Shown here: piece after piece, positions 1-8,584 of the stretch
Layout of the letters: every line of letters starts with the position of its first letter
Numbering within the stretch: the first letter of the stretch is position 1
Source of the DNA: CAWAND01 sp963797485
GTDB taxonomy: Bacteria > Chloroflexota > Anaerolineae > Anaerolineales > E44-bin32
NCBI GenBank assembly: GCA_963797485.1
Contig: CAWCPF010000003.1
Coordinates: forward strand, 620,001-684,000
Reading direction: 5' to 3'
Length of the DNA stretch: 64,000 bases
Position numbers and translations under genes: made by a program
The notes under the pieces: generated by a model
Told to the model about the DNA's origin: nothing
What the model saw: the letters and a program-made list of their open reading frames with translations, nothing else
Database searches by the model: none

Positions 1-1
1 C

Positions 2-97
2 AGAAACTCCGACCGTGCGCAACCTTACCTTGGTCGGATGGATCTGGCGGCGGCTCGGCTGCCCGTCTGGACGCGCCTTGGGCGGGAGGCTGCCTGA
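2..97 (+). CDS. possible C-terminal tail of an upstream gene (partial)
   Basis: Frame 2 is open from the window edge to a TGA at 95-97, giving about 31 residues ending in LGREAA. It stops about 60 bases before the next gene, as a cut-off upstream gene would. There is no recognisable motif and the other frames are also open here, so this is only a guess. Confidence 0.25.
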   Translation, partial: RNSDRAQPYLGRMDLAAARLPVWTRLGREAA

Positions 98-157
98 TGG
101 TCCGCATGGTATCATTGCGCCTGCTTGGGGACAGGTGAACGTAGGGGGAGGAGGGTT

Positions 158-173
158 TGTGAAAAATATCACA
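158..173. promoter_or_regulatory. CRP-family operator-like site TGTGA-N6-TCACA overlapping the ugd start codon
   Basis: TGTGA AAAATA TCACA is a perfect match to the CRP/GlxR-type consensus half-sites. It includes the GTG start codon of the dehydrogenase gene (159-161) and its next four codons. Because it lies in coding sequence it may be partly coincidental, but three more perfect copies occur in this window. Binding here would be expected to repress. The regulator itself is not in the window. Confidence 0.45.
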
Positions 174-1495
174 GTCGTCGGCGTCGGCTACGTCGGCCTG
201 GTGACCAGGCGCCTGTTTTGCCGATCTTGGAAACCGCGTCACGGCGCTGGACATCGACGAATCACGCATTGCCGGGCTCAAACGTGGCGAGATGCCGATC
301 TACGAGCCAGGCCTCGAGGAGTTGGTGCAGCGCAATGTGGATGCCGGCAGACTTCGTCTTCACGACCTCCTATGAGCAAGCCTTGGAAGACGCCGAGTTC
401 GTATTCATCGCCGTCGGGACGCCGGCAGGCGGTGATGGCGAAGCGGACCTGAAATACGTCCAGTCGGCGGCGGAATCCATCGGCGGCTGCATGAAGGCCG
501 AGTGCATCATTGTCAACAAGTCCACTGTGCCGGTGGGGACCGGTGACTGGGTGGCCGATATCATCAAGGCGAACCAGCGCAAGCCGGTGGCATTCTCGGT
601 GGTCTCCTGCCCCGAGTTCCTGCGCGAAGGTTCGGCCATTCTGGATTTCATGAACCCGGCCCGGACGGTCCTCGGGTCACTCGAGTCGGAGGCTGCCGAA
701 AAAGTTGCCCGGCTGCACCTTCCCCTGCGGGCTCCCATCGTGGTCACGGATCTGCGCACGGCCGAGATGATCAAGTACGCCTCCAACGCCTTCCTGTCGA
801 CCAAGATCTCGTTCATCAATGAGATCGCCAACATCTGCGAGGCCCTGGGGGCGGATGTGAAAGAAGTCGCTACCGGGATGGGGTATGACCCGCGCATAGG
901 CCCACATTTCCTGGATGCGGGTCTGGGTTACGGCGGCTCGTGTTTCCCCAAAGATGTCAAGGCGCTGGCTTACATGGCCGAGGAGCAGGGCCGGCATCCC
1001 CAGCTGTTGCAGGCCGTCATGGAAATCAACGACGACCGGCGCCGCCAGCTGGTTGACAAGGCCCGCCAGGCGCTGGGAGGTCTGGAAGGCAAGACGGTGG
1101 GCCTGTTGGGGCTGACTTTCAAGCCGAACACGGATGATATGCGCGATGCCCCTTCGGTGGACGTGGCCAGCATGCTCCAGGCATCCGGCGCGAGGGTGCT
1201 GGCCTACGACCCGGTGGGGATGGAGCGGGCCAAGATGCTCATGCCGGACGTTGAGATGGCGGCCGATCCGTATGTCATGGCCGAGCAATGCGACGCCCTG
1301 GTCGTATGCACGGAATGGAACGAGTTCAAACAGCTCGACCTTGAGCGCTTGAAAGCCGCCATGCCGAATCCTGTCCTGGTCGACGGCCGAAACATGTACG
1401 ATCCCAAGGCGATGGCCGAGCTGGGGATCAAGTACATGGGCATGGGCCGAGGCTATGGCCCGGATGGCCGATCGCTCGGGGAGCCAACCAAGTGA
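159..1495 (+). CDS. ugd: UDP-glucose 6-dehydrogenase (two frameshifts in the 5' third)
   Basis: Oxidises UDP-glucose to UDP-glucuronate with two NAD+ in the cytoplasm, supplying uronic acid for surface polysaccharide. Start is GTG 159, behind a strong GGGGGAGGAGG ribosome site at 145-155. The corrected protein is about 444 aa, usual for the family. It has the Rossmann GxGYVG motif at residues 8-13, the substrate loop with EFLREGSA and NPARTVLG, and the catalytic Cys near residue 261 in GGSCFPKD, then the C-terminal UDP-binding domain (GLTFKPNTDDMRDAPS). One extra base near 207 and another near 358 shift the frame twice; removing both restores an uninterrupted family-like N-terminus. These look like sequence errors. 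The stop overlaps the next start (GTGA). Confidence 0.9.
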
Positions 1496-2798
1496 CCCGG
1501 GCAAGGACGACGGACATCGTTCAGGCCCGCTTGCGCAACGGTCTGGAAGTGCGCCTCAAGCCTATTCACACCGCCCCGCTGGTGAGCTGTTGGATGTGGT
1601 ACCGGGTGGGTTCAAGAAACGAACAAACCGGCCGCACGGGTGTGTCCCACTGGGTGGAGCACATGCAGTTTAAGGGCACGCCAACGTTTCCCAGTGGCAA
1701 GCTCGACAAGGCAATCTCACGCGACGGGGGGATGTGGAACGCCGGAACGTGGATTGACTGGACCACCTACTATGAGATCATGCCGTCCGACCGCATCGAT
1801 CTGGCGCTCCGGCTTGAAGCCGATCGGATGGTCAACAGCAGCTTTCACCCTCGGGAAGTCGAATCCGAACGGACGGTCATCATCTCGGAGCGCCAGGGCC
1901 ACGAAAACGACCCGTCTTTCCGCCTGGCGGAAGAAGTCCAGGCGAGTGCCTTCCGGGTGCATGCCTATCACCACGAAGTCATTGGCGACATGGCTGACCT
2001 GGTCGGTATGACGCGTGATGACCTGTACGGCCATTACAAAACCTACTACACGCCGAACAACGCCGTCCTGGCCCTGGCCGGGGACTTCGAGCCGAAGTCT
2101 ATGCTCGGACGGATTCGGGAGTTGTTCAGCAGAATTCCAAGCCGGCCTTTGAAGGTGCGCGCCCGCGCGCCGAACCGGACCCTGCCGGTGAACATCGTGT
2201 GGTCGTGGAAGGGCCGGACCCGACCCCGATCGTCGAAGTCGCGTATCACGTCCCGCCGGCCCAGGATCCTGATTTTGTGCCCCTGACCGTGCTGGATAGC
2301 GTCCTGGCGGGAGCCTCGAGCCTGAGCCCATTCGGCGGTGGGCTTCCCAACAAGACCTCGCGTTTGTACCGGGCGCTCGTCCAGGGCGGGATGGCAGCCG
2401 CCGTTTCCGGTGGCCTGGCAGCCACGATTGATCCTTACCTGTACTCGCTGCGCCTCACCGTTCGGCCGGACCGGGCCGCGGAGGCAGCCTTGAACAAGCT
2501 GGATGACGAAATTGACCGGCTGCTGCAGTCGTCAGTCAAGGCGGCGGAGGTCAACAAAGCCATCAAGCAGGCAAAGGCCATCTTTGCGTATGACAGTGAG
2601 AGCATCACCCATCAAGGCATGTGGCTGGGGTACGCGGAAATGTTCGCCGACTATGCCTGGTTTGAGACTTTTCTGAAACGCATCAGTCGGGTCACGTCGC
2701 AGGAGGTCTTGCGCGTGGCCCAAAAATACCTGCGCCCCGGCAACCGGGTAGCTGGGATTTACAGGCCGGAAGGTGCCGCATCCAATGGCCGGCAATAG
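1492..2798 (+). CDS. M16 family zinc metallopeptidase, catalytic type (one frameshift)
   Basis: Predicted zinc-dependent processing peptidase of the PqqL/mitochondrial processing peptidase family. The inverted zinc motif HxxEH is present (H53, E56, H57 in SHWVEHM), with the third ligand Glu at 133, 76 residues on as in active M16 enzymes. Start GTG 1492 overlaps the ugd stop. The frame breaks between about 2120 and 2190; adding one base joins the N-terminal 220 residues to the second M16 half (VVEGPDPTP...). The corrected length is about 435 aa, normal for a one-lobe M16 subunit. There is no signal peptide. It is followed directly by a second M16 gene lacking the motif, so the two probably form a heterodimer. 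Confidence 0.87.
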
Positions 2799-4095
2799 GA
2801 TCACCGTTCCGAACCTCGACCCCCGCTCCCTGCCCGGTCCCGAGAACATCGTTCGGCGCCAATTGGCCAACGGGATGGTGGTGCTGGCGCGCGAGAACTT
2901 TGCCAGCCCATCCGTGGTGGTGGCCGGCAACCTCATCGCCGGTTCCGTGGGTGAGAGCCTGGCTCAGGCCGGGCTGGCGGATATGACGACTTCGGCCTTG
3001 ATGCGCGGGACTCAAACCCGCAGTTTCGACCAAATCCACCAATCGATCGAGTCCATAGGTGCCAGCCTGTCGGTGGGCGCCGGCAGCCATCACACCAGCT
3101 TCCGGGGCAAGGCGCTGGCTGAAGATCTGGTCACCATGCTGGATCTCCTGAATGATGTGCTGCGATACCCGACGTTTCCGAAGGCCGAGGTGGAACAACT
3201 GCGGGCTGAGAAGCTGACCGGGTTGGCGCTCCGCGACCAGGACACCGGCTCAAGGGCTGAGATGGCCTTTGAAGCGTTGGCCTACAAAGGTCACCCGTAT
3301 GCTATCGCCTCAGACGGCTATCCCGAGAGCATCGAATCTTTGACCATTCGCCAACTGCGCAGTTTCCATCGCCGCAACTTTGGCCCGGCAGGCGCGATCG
3401 TGGCCGTCGTCGGCGCGGTCAAAGCGCGCAAGGCGCTGGACGCAGTCGAAGCTCTATTCGACGATTGGGAACCGCTGCCCGCCGTTCCCGACACGAGCGT
3501 GCGCGATGCCCGGCTCTTGAAAAAGACGGTGCGCAAGAATGTGGCCCTGTTGGGCAAGACCCAGGCGGATATCGTCATGGGCGTGCCCGGCCCACGCCGG
3601 AGCGATCCCGGCTACCTGGCGGCGACGCTAGGCAACAGTGTCTTGGGCCGGTTTGGCCTGTACGGGAGGCTCGGCGACCGGGTCCGAGAGCAGGAGGGCC
3701 TGGCCTACTATGCCTACAGCGGCGTGTCGGGCGGAGTTGGGCCAGGGCCCTGGAAGGTCAATGCCGGGGTAAATCCGGGGAATGTCGATCGAGCCATCGA
3801 GCTGATCGCCGACGAAATCAGGCGCTTTTCGCGAGAGGTGATCAGCCGGCAGGAGCTGCTGGAAAATAAGGCGAACTTCATTGGCCGGCTGCCTTTGCAG
3901 CTCGAATCCAACGACGGCGTCGCCGGCGCCCTGGTCTACATTGAGCGGCACGAATTGGGCCTGGATTACTATCAGTGTTACCCAGCCGCTATTCAGGCGA
4001 TCACGCGCGATCAGGTGCTGGATGTGGCCAAACGTTTCCTGGATGCATCTCGGTTGGCTGTGGCTGTGGCCGGCCCCCGATTGCCGAAGGCGTGA
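2785..4095 (+). CDS. M16 family peptidase-like protein, non-catalytic partner
   Basis: Intact M16 two-domain fold of about 436 aa. The position of the zinc motif is occupied by QAGLADM, so HxxEH is missing and the protein should be inactive. It keeps the family's glycine-rich loop region and the second M16_C domain (residues ~180-360). Active/inactive M16 pairs are well known (MPP beta/alpha and bacterial operons), which supports a structural or substrate-binding role beside the upstream gene. I prefer ATG 2785, which overlaps the previous stop by 14 bases and has GGAAGG at 2767-2772. GTG 2773 is an alternative. Confidence 0.87.
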   Translation: MAGNRITVPNLDPRSLPGPENIVRRQLANGMVVLARENFASPSVVVAGNLIAGSVGESLAQAGLADMTTSALMRGTQTRSFDQIHQSIESIGASLSVGAGSHHTSFRGKALAEDLVTMLDLLNDVLRYPTFPKAEVEQLRAEKLTGLALRDQDTGSRAEMAFEALAYKGHPYAIASDGYPESIESLTIRQLRSFHRRNFGPAGAIVAVVGAVKARKALDAVEALFDDWEPLPAVPDTSVRDARLLKKTVRKNVALLGKTQADIVMGVPGPRRSDPGYLAATLGNSVLGRFGLYGRLGDRVREQEGLAYYAYSGVSGGVGPGPWKVNAGVNPGNVDRAIELIADEIRRFSREVISRQELLENKANFIGRLPLQLESNDGVAGALVYIERHELGLDYYQCYPAAIQAITRDQVLDVAKRFLDASRLAVAVAGPRLPKA

Positions 4096-4098
4096 GCC

Positions 4099-4476
4099 GT
4101 GCTCCGATCCGGTGTCGACATTGTGGAGATCAAGCGCATCGACAAGGCCATACTGAGGCACGGGCAAAGATTCTTCGACCGCTTTTTTACATCCCGGGAG
4201 CTGATTGATTGTGCCGGCCGGACGCCAGCCTTGGCGGCGCGGTTCGCAGCCAAAGAGGCAGTCGCCAAGGCACTCGGAACCGGGATCGGGGACGTCGGCT
4301 GGAAAGAAATTGAGGTCGTGAACGGAGAGCGGCGAGAGCCGATGCTGAAGCTTCACGGCATGGCCAAACGCGTGGCGGATTCCCTCGGCCTGGAGGTGTG
4401 GTCGATCAGTTTGAGCCACACCCACGAACACGCTGTAGCCGTGGCCGTAGCCCTGCTGCCCTCCGCTGAAGCCTGA
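4099..4476 (+). CDS. acpS: holo-[acyl-carrier-protein] synthase
   Basis: Transfers 4'-phosphopantetheine from CoA to a serine of acyl carrier protein, activating fatty-acid synthesis. The 125-aa protein is the usual AcpS size. It has the Mg-binding GVDIVEI motif (Asp7) and RFAAKEAVAKALGTG with Glu53. GTG start 4099 lies three bases after the M16 stop, so it is probably cotranscribed. The C-terminus SHTHEHAVAVAVA is the typical last strand of the trimer. Confidence 0.93.
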   Translation: MLRSGVDIVEIKRIDKAILRHGQRFFDRFFTSRELIDCAGRTPALAARFAAKEAVAKALGTGIGDVGWKEIEVVNGERREPMLKLHGMAKRVADSLGLEVWSISLSHTHEHAVAVAVALLPSAEA

Positions 4477-4526
4477 GAATTTGAACTTCCTGGTGCCCGC
4501 CCTGCGCAGGGATCGAGCCCAACTCG

Positions 4527-4535
4527 TGGTATACT
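4527..4535 (+). promoter_or_regulatory. extended -10 promoter of the rpsB-tsf operon
   Basis: TGGTATACT is an extended -10 (TGn plus TATACT at 4530-4535). No good -35 is visible at 16-18 bases upstream, as is common for extended -10 promoters. Transcription would start near 4542 and give a leader of about 150 nt before rpsB. Confidence 0.55.
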
Positions 4536-4542
4536 GTCGCCA

Positions 4543-4651
4543 CTCCCGCTGGCGAACGTCAGCCCGCGGGAGCCATTCTGCCCGCTAAGGGCATATCTCG
4601 CACGCTCTCGGATTCACCAGGGCGTGCCGGCCGCAGGGCCGGTTCCTGGTG
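4543..4651 (+). ncRNA. structured rpsB leader, candidate S2 autoregulatory element
   Basis: Two strong nested hairpins lie between the predicted start site and rpsB. In the first, CTCCC/GGGAG encloses GCTGGC-GAAC-GTCAGC (4543-4572). In the second, CACCAGG (4615-4621) pairs with CCTGGTG (4645-4651) around CCGGCC-GCAG-GGCCGG (4627-4642). No U-tract follows, so these are not terminators. rpsB operons in several bacteria are autoregulated by S2 through leader structures, and this would be an analogous but unrecognised class. The pairing is visible; the regulatory role is inferred. Confidence 0.5.
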
Positions 4652-4691
4652 GAGGTGAAGAGGGCGGAGGCCTAACGCATCGGAGGTTGTC

Positions 4692-5690
4692 ATGGCCGTT
4701 ATCAGTATGAAAGCCCTGCTGGAAACAGGGGTCCACTTCGGTCACCGCACTCGCAAGTGGAACCCCCACATGAAGCCCTACATTTTCACCGAACGAAATG
4801 GCATTCACATCATCGACCTGCAGCAGACGCTGGAAGCCTTGGAAGAGGCTTATGCGCTTGTGCGGGACACGGTGGCCGCCGGAGGTACGGTCCTGTTTGT
4901 GGGGACCAAACGCCAGGCGCAAGAGACCATCCAGGTCGAGGCGGAACGCGGAGGCATGGCCTACGTGAACTCACGCTGGCTAGGCGGCACGCTGACGAAT
5001 TGGCGCACCATACGCAGCCGGATCGATGAGCTCAAGGCGCTCGAGAAGCGGCGTGATGAGGGTGAGTTCGATTTGCTTCCCAAGAAGGAAGCTTTGATGC
5101 TCAACCGCAAGATCGACCGCCTGCAGGAGCGACTGGGCGGCATTCGAGAAATGAAAGCGCTCCCCAAGCTCATATTCGTAGTCGATGTCCACCGTGAAGA
5201 GACCTCGGTGCACGAAGCCAATCTGCTGAGCATCCCGGTCGTGGCCCTGGTGGACACCAATTGTGAACCGGGCCAGATCGACTATGTCATCCCTTCAAAC
5301 GACGATGCCATTCGGGCGATCAAACTCTTGTCGGCCAAGATTGCCGATGCGATCCTGGAAGGCAAAGCCCTGCGCAAGGATGAGGTGGTCGAAGAAGAGG
5401 CCGAGCTCGAGGAGGGCCGACCGGCCGACCGCTTGGCGGAAAAAGCTGAGTTAGAAGAAGCTTCAGACGAGGACCTGTTGGGCGAAGCCACGCTTGCCAA
5501 ACTGAAGAGCGGCGATTACGGCGAAGCCGGCGAAGCGACCGAAGCGGAGCCGGGGAAGGCGGAGCCCGAGAAGTCAGCCGAGGCAGGCACTGAACCCGAG
5601 CCAGCCTCCGAGGCCCCGGTTGCCGAGGCTGTACCCTCGGACGAAATCAAGGTCGTCGAACCGACTGAAGATGAGAGCCCTGCTTCATGA
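4692..5690 (+). CDS. rpsB: 30S ribosomal protein S2 with acidic C-terminal extension
   Basis: Ribosomal protein S2 of the small subunit, needed for S1 recruitment and mRNA binding. The classic core (TGVHFGHRTRKWNP, SRWLGGTLTNWRTI, VALVDTNCEPG, PSNDDAIRAI) ends near residue 230. The remaining ~100 residues are rich in Glu, Ala and Pro with no hydrophobic core, making the protein 332 aa against about 230-260 in most bacteria. Start ATG 4692 has GGAGG at 4681-4685. It is followed by tsf with an ATGA overlap. Confidence 0.96.
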   Translation: MAVISMKALLETGVHFGHRTRKWNPHMKPYIFTERNGIHIIDLQQTLEALEEAYALVRDTVAAGGTVLFVGTKRQAQETIQVEAERGGMAYVNSRWLGGTLTNWRTIRSRIDELKALEKRRDEGEFDLLPKKEALMLNRKIDRLQERLGGIREMKALPKLIFVVDVHREETSVHEANLLSIPVVALVDTNCEPGQIDYVIPSNDDAIRAIKLLSAKIADAILEGKALRKDEVVEEEAELEEGRPADRLAEKAELEEASDEDLLGEATLAKLKSGDYGEAGEATEAEPGKAEPEKSAEAGTEPEPASEAPVAEAVPSDEIKVVEPTEDESPAS

Positions 5691-6289
5691 ATGTCAGCGC
5701 CGACCAGGTCAAACAACTGCGTGAAGAGACCGGCGCCGGGGTCTTGGAGTGCAAGAAGGCACTCGAAGAGGCTGAGGGCGACATGGCCAAAGCCGCCAAC
5801 ATCCTGCAAGAACGCGGGCTGGCCATGGCCCAAAACCGCGCCGGGCGAGAAACCCTGGCCGGTGTCCTGGATTTGTACAGCCATGGCGAAGGGCGTGTGG
5901 GCGTGATGGTCGAGGTCAACTGTGAGACCGACTTCGTGGCCCGGACCGAAGGTTTCCGGGAGTTTGCCCACGAGATCGCCCTGCAGGTGGCGGCCAACTC
6001 GCCGCAGTGGGTGGACGTGTCGGATGTCCCGGAAGCCGTCGTCGAGGCGCAGCGCGCCGAGGCCCGCCAGCAAGCCGCCAGTGAGGGGAAGCCTGCCGAG
6101 GTCATCGACCGGATGGTTGAGGGCCGGATTGGCAAGTTCTTCGAAGACAACTGTCTGCTCATGCAGGCCTACATCCGCGATGACGAAAGGACGGTCGGCG
6201 AGATGCTCAAAGAGATGATCGCCACGACCGGGGAGAACATCGCCATCCGGCGCTTCGTTCGGTGGAGCGTCGGGGACGAACTGGGATAG
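5687..6289 (+). CDS. tsf: elongation factor Ts
   Basis: Guanine-nucleotide exchange factor that regenerates EF-Tu-GTP. The 200-aa protein is the short form seen in Thermus and cyanobacteria rather than the ~280-aa E. coli form. The N-terminal UBA-like domain (VKQLREETGAGVLECKKAL) is followed by the core with the EVNCETDFVAR motif that contacts EF-Tu. It is translationally coupled to rpsB by ATGA. A clear intrinsic terminator follows. Confidence 0.96.
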   Translation: MNVSADQVKQLREETGAGVLECKKALEEAEGDMAKAANILQERGLAMAQNRAGRETLAGVLDLYSHGEGRVGVMVEVNCETDFVARTEGFREFAHEIALQVAANSPQWVDVSDVPEAVVEAQRAEARQQAASEGKPAEVIDRMVEGRIGKFFEDNCLLMQAYIRDDERTVGEMLKEMIATTGENIAIRRFVRWSVGDELG

Positions 6290-6295
6290 CCAACC

Positions 6296-6323
6296 GGGCC
6301 AACGTTGAGTTGGCCCTTTTTTT
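6296..6323 (+). terminator. intrinsic terminator after rpsB-tsf
   Basis: Perfect 8-bp stem GGGCCAAC/GTTGGCCC with loop GTTGA, followed by seven T (6317-6323). It separates rpsB-tsf from pyrH, so pyrH needs read-through or its own promoter. Confidence 0.92.
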
Positions 6324-6357
6324 GGGCAGGCGGCCAACCAGCAGGTGGAGAGCGCCC

Positions 6358-7074
6358 ATGACAAATCCGGCATACCCACGAATCCTCCTCAAGCTCGGCG
6401 GTGAGGCATTGGCCGGGCCCCAGGGTTTTGGTATTGACCCCCAGCGGGCGGAAGCCGTGGCGGGCAAGGTGCAGCAGGTGCTTGGGATGGGCGTGCAGGT
6501 GGCGCTGGTGATTGGCGCCGGCAACCTGTGGCGCGGCCGCGAAGGCATCGAGCGCGGCATGGAAAGAGCCACCGCCGATTACATGGGCATGCTCGGCACG
6601 GTGATCAACTCGCTGGCGATGATGGACGCCCTCGAACGCATGGGAACGGTCACTCGCGTGATGTCGGCCGTCGAGATGCAGGCCGTGGCTGAGCCGTATA
6701 TCCGACGCAGGGCCATTCGTCACCTGGAGAAAGGGCGTGTCGTCATTCTCGGGGGTGGCACGGGCAACCCGTATTTCTCAACCGACACCGCCGCCGCCTT
6801 GCGTGCCATGGAAATCGACGCCCGGGTGGTGATCAAGGCCACCAAGGTCGACGGCGTCTACGAATCCGATCCAGCCACCCATCCCAAGGCCAAGCGCTAC
6901 GATCGGCTAACGTACATCGACGCGCTCAACAAGCGGCTGCAGGTTATGGACAGCACCGCCATCTCGCTCTGCATGGACAACGAGCTGCCCATCGTGGTGC
7001 TGGACATGTGGCAGGAAGATCACCTGCGCCGGGCCGTGCTCGGGGAAGCCGTTGGCACGCTGATCTCGGACTGA
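6358..7074 (+). CDS. pyrH: UMP kinase
   Basis: Phosphorylates UMP to UDP, the committed step to pyrimidine nucleotides. The amino-acid-kinase fold has LLKLGGEAL near the N-terminus, the UMP-binding IGAGNLWRG, GMLGTVINSLAM and GGTGNPYFSTDTAAALRA, and KATKVDGVYESDP. At 238 aa it is standard length. ATG 6358 is chosen for the AGGTGGAG ribosome site 6-13 bases upstream; the open frame further upstream runs through the terminator and is not coding. Confidence 0.95.
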   Translation: MTNPAYPRILLKLGGEALAGPQGFGIDPQRAEAVAGKVQQVLGMGVQVALVIGAGNLWRGREGIERGMERATADYMGMLGTVINSLAMMDALERMGTVTRVMSAVEMQAVAEPYIRRRAIRHLEKGRVVILGGGTGNPYFSTDTAAALRAMEIDARVVIKATKVDGVYESDPATHPKAKRYDRLTYIDALNKRLQVMDSTAISLCMDNELPIVVLDMWQEDHLRRAVLGEAVGTLISD

Positions 7075-7184
7075 GCCTCCCGCCAGGTTCCCCACGCAGG
7101 CGCAGCTTCGCATTTTCACCTGTTTTGCATTATCCTTAGGGCAATCCTGCTGCTTACCGCCTCTGCCAGTCTTAGGAGCCAAAG

Positions 7185-7742
7185 ATGGTCGACGACGCCT
7201 TGGTCGAGGGCGACAACCGGATGCGTGGGGCCGTCAAGACGCTGGAAGACGACCTTGGAGCTATTCGAACCGGGCGGGCCTCCCCGACCCTGGTGGAGCG
7301 GATGGATGTGGAGTACTACGGCACCCCCACACCCCTGCAGCAGATTGCCAATATCTCGGCACCGGAGCCTCGGCTGATCACGATCAAGCCATTTGATCCC
7401 TCCAGTTTGAAGGATATCGAGCGGGCGATCTTGACCTCCGAACTGGGCCTGACGCCCAACAACGATGGCAAGCTCATCCGGTTGAGCATCCCGCCGCTCA
7501 CAGAAGAGCGCCGGCACGAACTGGTCAAAGTCGTGCGCGCCCGTGCCGAAGAGGCCCGGGTGGCCGTCCGCAATGTGCGGCGCGACGTTCAAAACGATCT
7601 GCGCGAACAGGAAAAGGAGAAGTTGATCTCGGAGGACGAGCTCTTCCGGGCGGAAGAGCGGCTCCAGAAGGTCACAGATGAGCACATCGAGGCCATCCAC
7701 AAGCTTTCCGAGAAGAAGGAAGCCGAAGTCCTCGAGGTGTAG
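7185..7742 (+). CDS. frr: ribosome recycling factor
   Basis: Splits post-termination ribosomes together with EF-G. The 185-aa protein is the exact family size and starts at ATG 7185 behind AGGAG. The three-helix-bundle motifs are clear: LGAIRTGRASPTLVERMDVEYYGT, the beta domain with LIRLSIPPLTEERR, and the long C-terminal helix. It sits 110 bases after pyrH, in the conserved pyrH-frr order. Confidence 0.96.
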   Translation: MVDDALVEGDNRMRGAVKTLEDDLGAIRTGRASPTLVERMDVEYYGTPTPLQQIANISAPEPRLITIKPFDPSSLKDIERAILTSELGLTPNNDGKLIRLSIPPLTEERRHELVKVVRARAEEARVAVRNVRRDVQNDLREQEKEKLISEDELFRAEERLQKVTDEHIEAIHKLSEKKEAEVLEV

Positions 7743-7757
7743 TCCGCCTCCCCCACC

Positions 7758-8498
7758 ATGTCTACAGCGCCAGAGAAGAAAGACCTGCCCCAACCCGTCC
7801 CTGAGCACGTTGCCATCATTATGGATGGCAATGGCCGCTGGGCCAGATCCAGGGGTTTACCTCGTCTGGCCGGACACCGTGCCGGGGTCGAGAACCTGCG
7901 CCGGATCATCGAAGCCAGCGTCGAGTTCGGGATCGCCTACCTCACGATTTACGCCTTTTCAACCGAGAATTGGGAACGCCCACCTGCCGAGGTCCAGGGG
8001 CTGATGAGCATCGTCGAAGAGGTAATCGACTCCGAGCTGAAGGAGCTTCACAAGAACGGCGTGCAGCTGCGGCATCTGGGCAGGCTCGAACAGCTGGACC
8101 CAAGTCTGCAGAAAAAGGTCAAGTACGCCATCGAGCTCACCCAAGAAAACCACCGCCTGGTGCTCAACGTGGCTTTCAATTACGGGGGTCGGGACGAGAT
8201 CGTCCACGCCATACGAGACATCATCGCCGACGGCGTGCGCCCGGACGAGGTCAACGAGGCGCTGGTGAGCCGGTACTTGTACACCTCGGACTTACCCGAC
8301 CCGGACTTGATCATCCGGACCTCGGGGGAGCTGCGGGTCAGCAATTTCCTCATCTGGCAAGGTGCCTACGCCGAGTGGTATGTCACACCGACGTATTGGC
8401 CGGATTTCGGCCGCGAGGAGCTTCACAAGGCGCTCGACGAATTCGCGCGACGCGAGCGCCGGTTCGGACGCGTGCCAGGCCCGGTCTCCTCGAGCTGA
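7758..8498 (+). CDS. uppS: isoprenyl transferase (undecaprenyl diphosphate synthase family)
   Basis: Cis-prenyltransferase that makes the C55 lipid carrier for wall and polysaccharide synthesis. Signature motifs are present: HVAIIMDGNGRWA near residues 18-30 with the Mg-binding Asp, FSTENWERP, and DLIIRTSGELRVSNFLIWQ. At 246 aa it is usual length. It starts 15 bases after frr without a strong ribosome site. It works just upstream of cdsA in envelope lipid supply. Confidence 0.95.
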   Translation: MSTAPEKKDLPQPVPEHVAIIMDGNGRWARSRGLPRLAGHRAGVENLRRIIEASVEFGIAYLTIYAFSTENWERPPAEVQGLMSIVEEVIDSELKELHKNGVQLRHLGRLEQLDPSLQKKVKYAIELTQENHRLVLNVAFNYGGRDEIVHAIRDIIADGVRPDEVNEALVSRYLYTSDLPDPDLIIRTSGELRVSNFLIWQGAYAEWYVTPTYWPDFGREELHKALDEFARRERRFGRVPGPVSSS

Positions 8499-8584
8499 AC
8501 CTTATCCCATCCGCTGGCGTTCGATCGACGGACCGCATTCACGCTACGGCCTGGCCATCCGGAATGATCCATTCGGGGTAGAGC

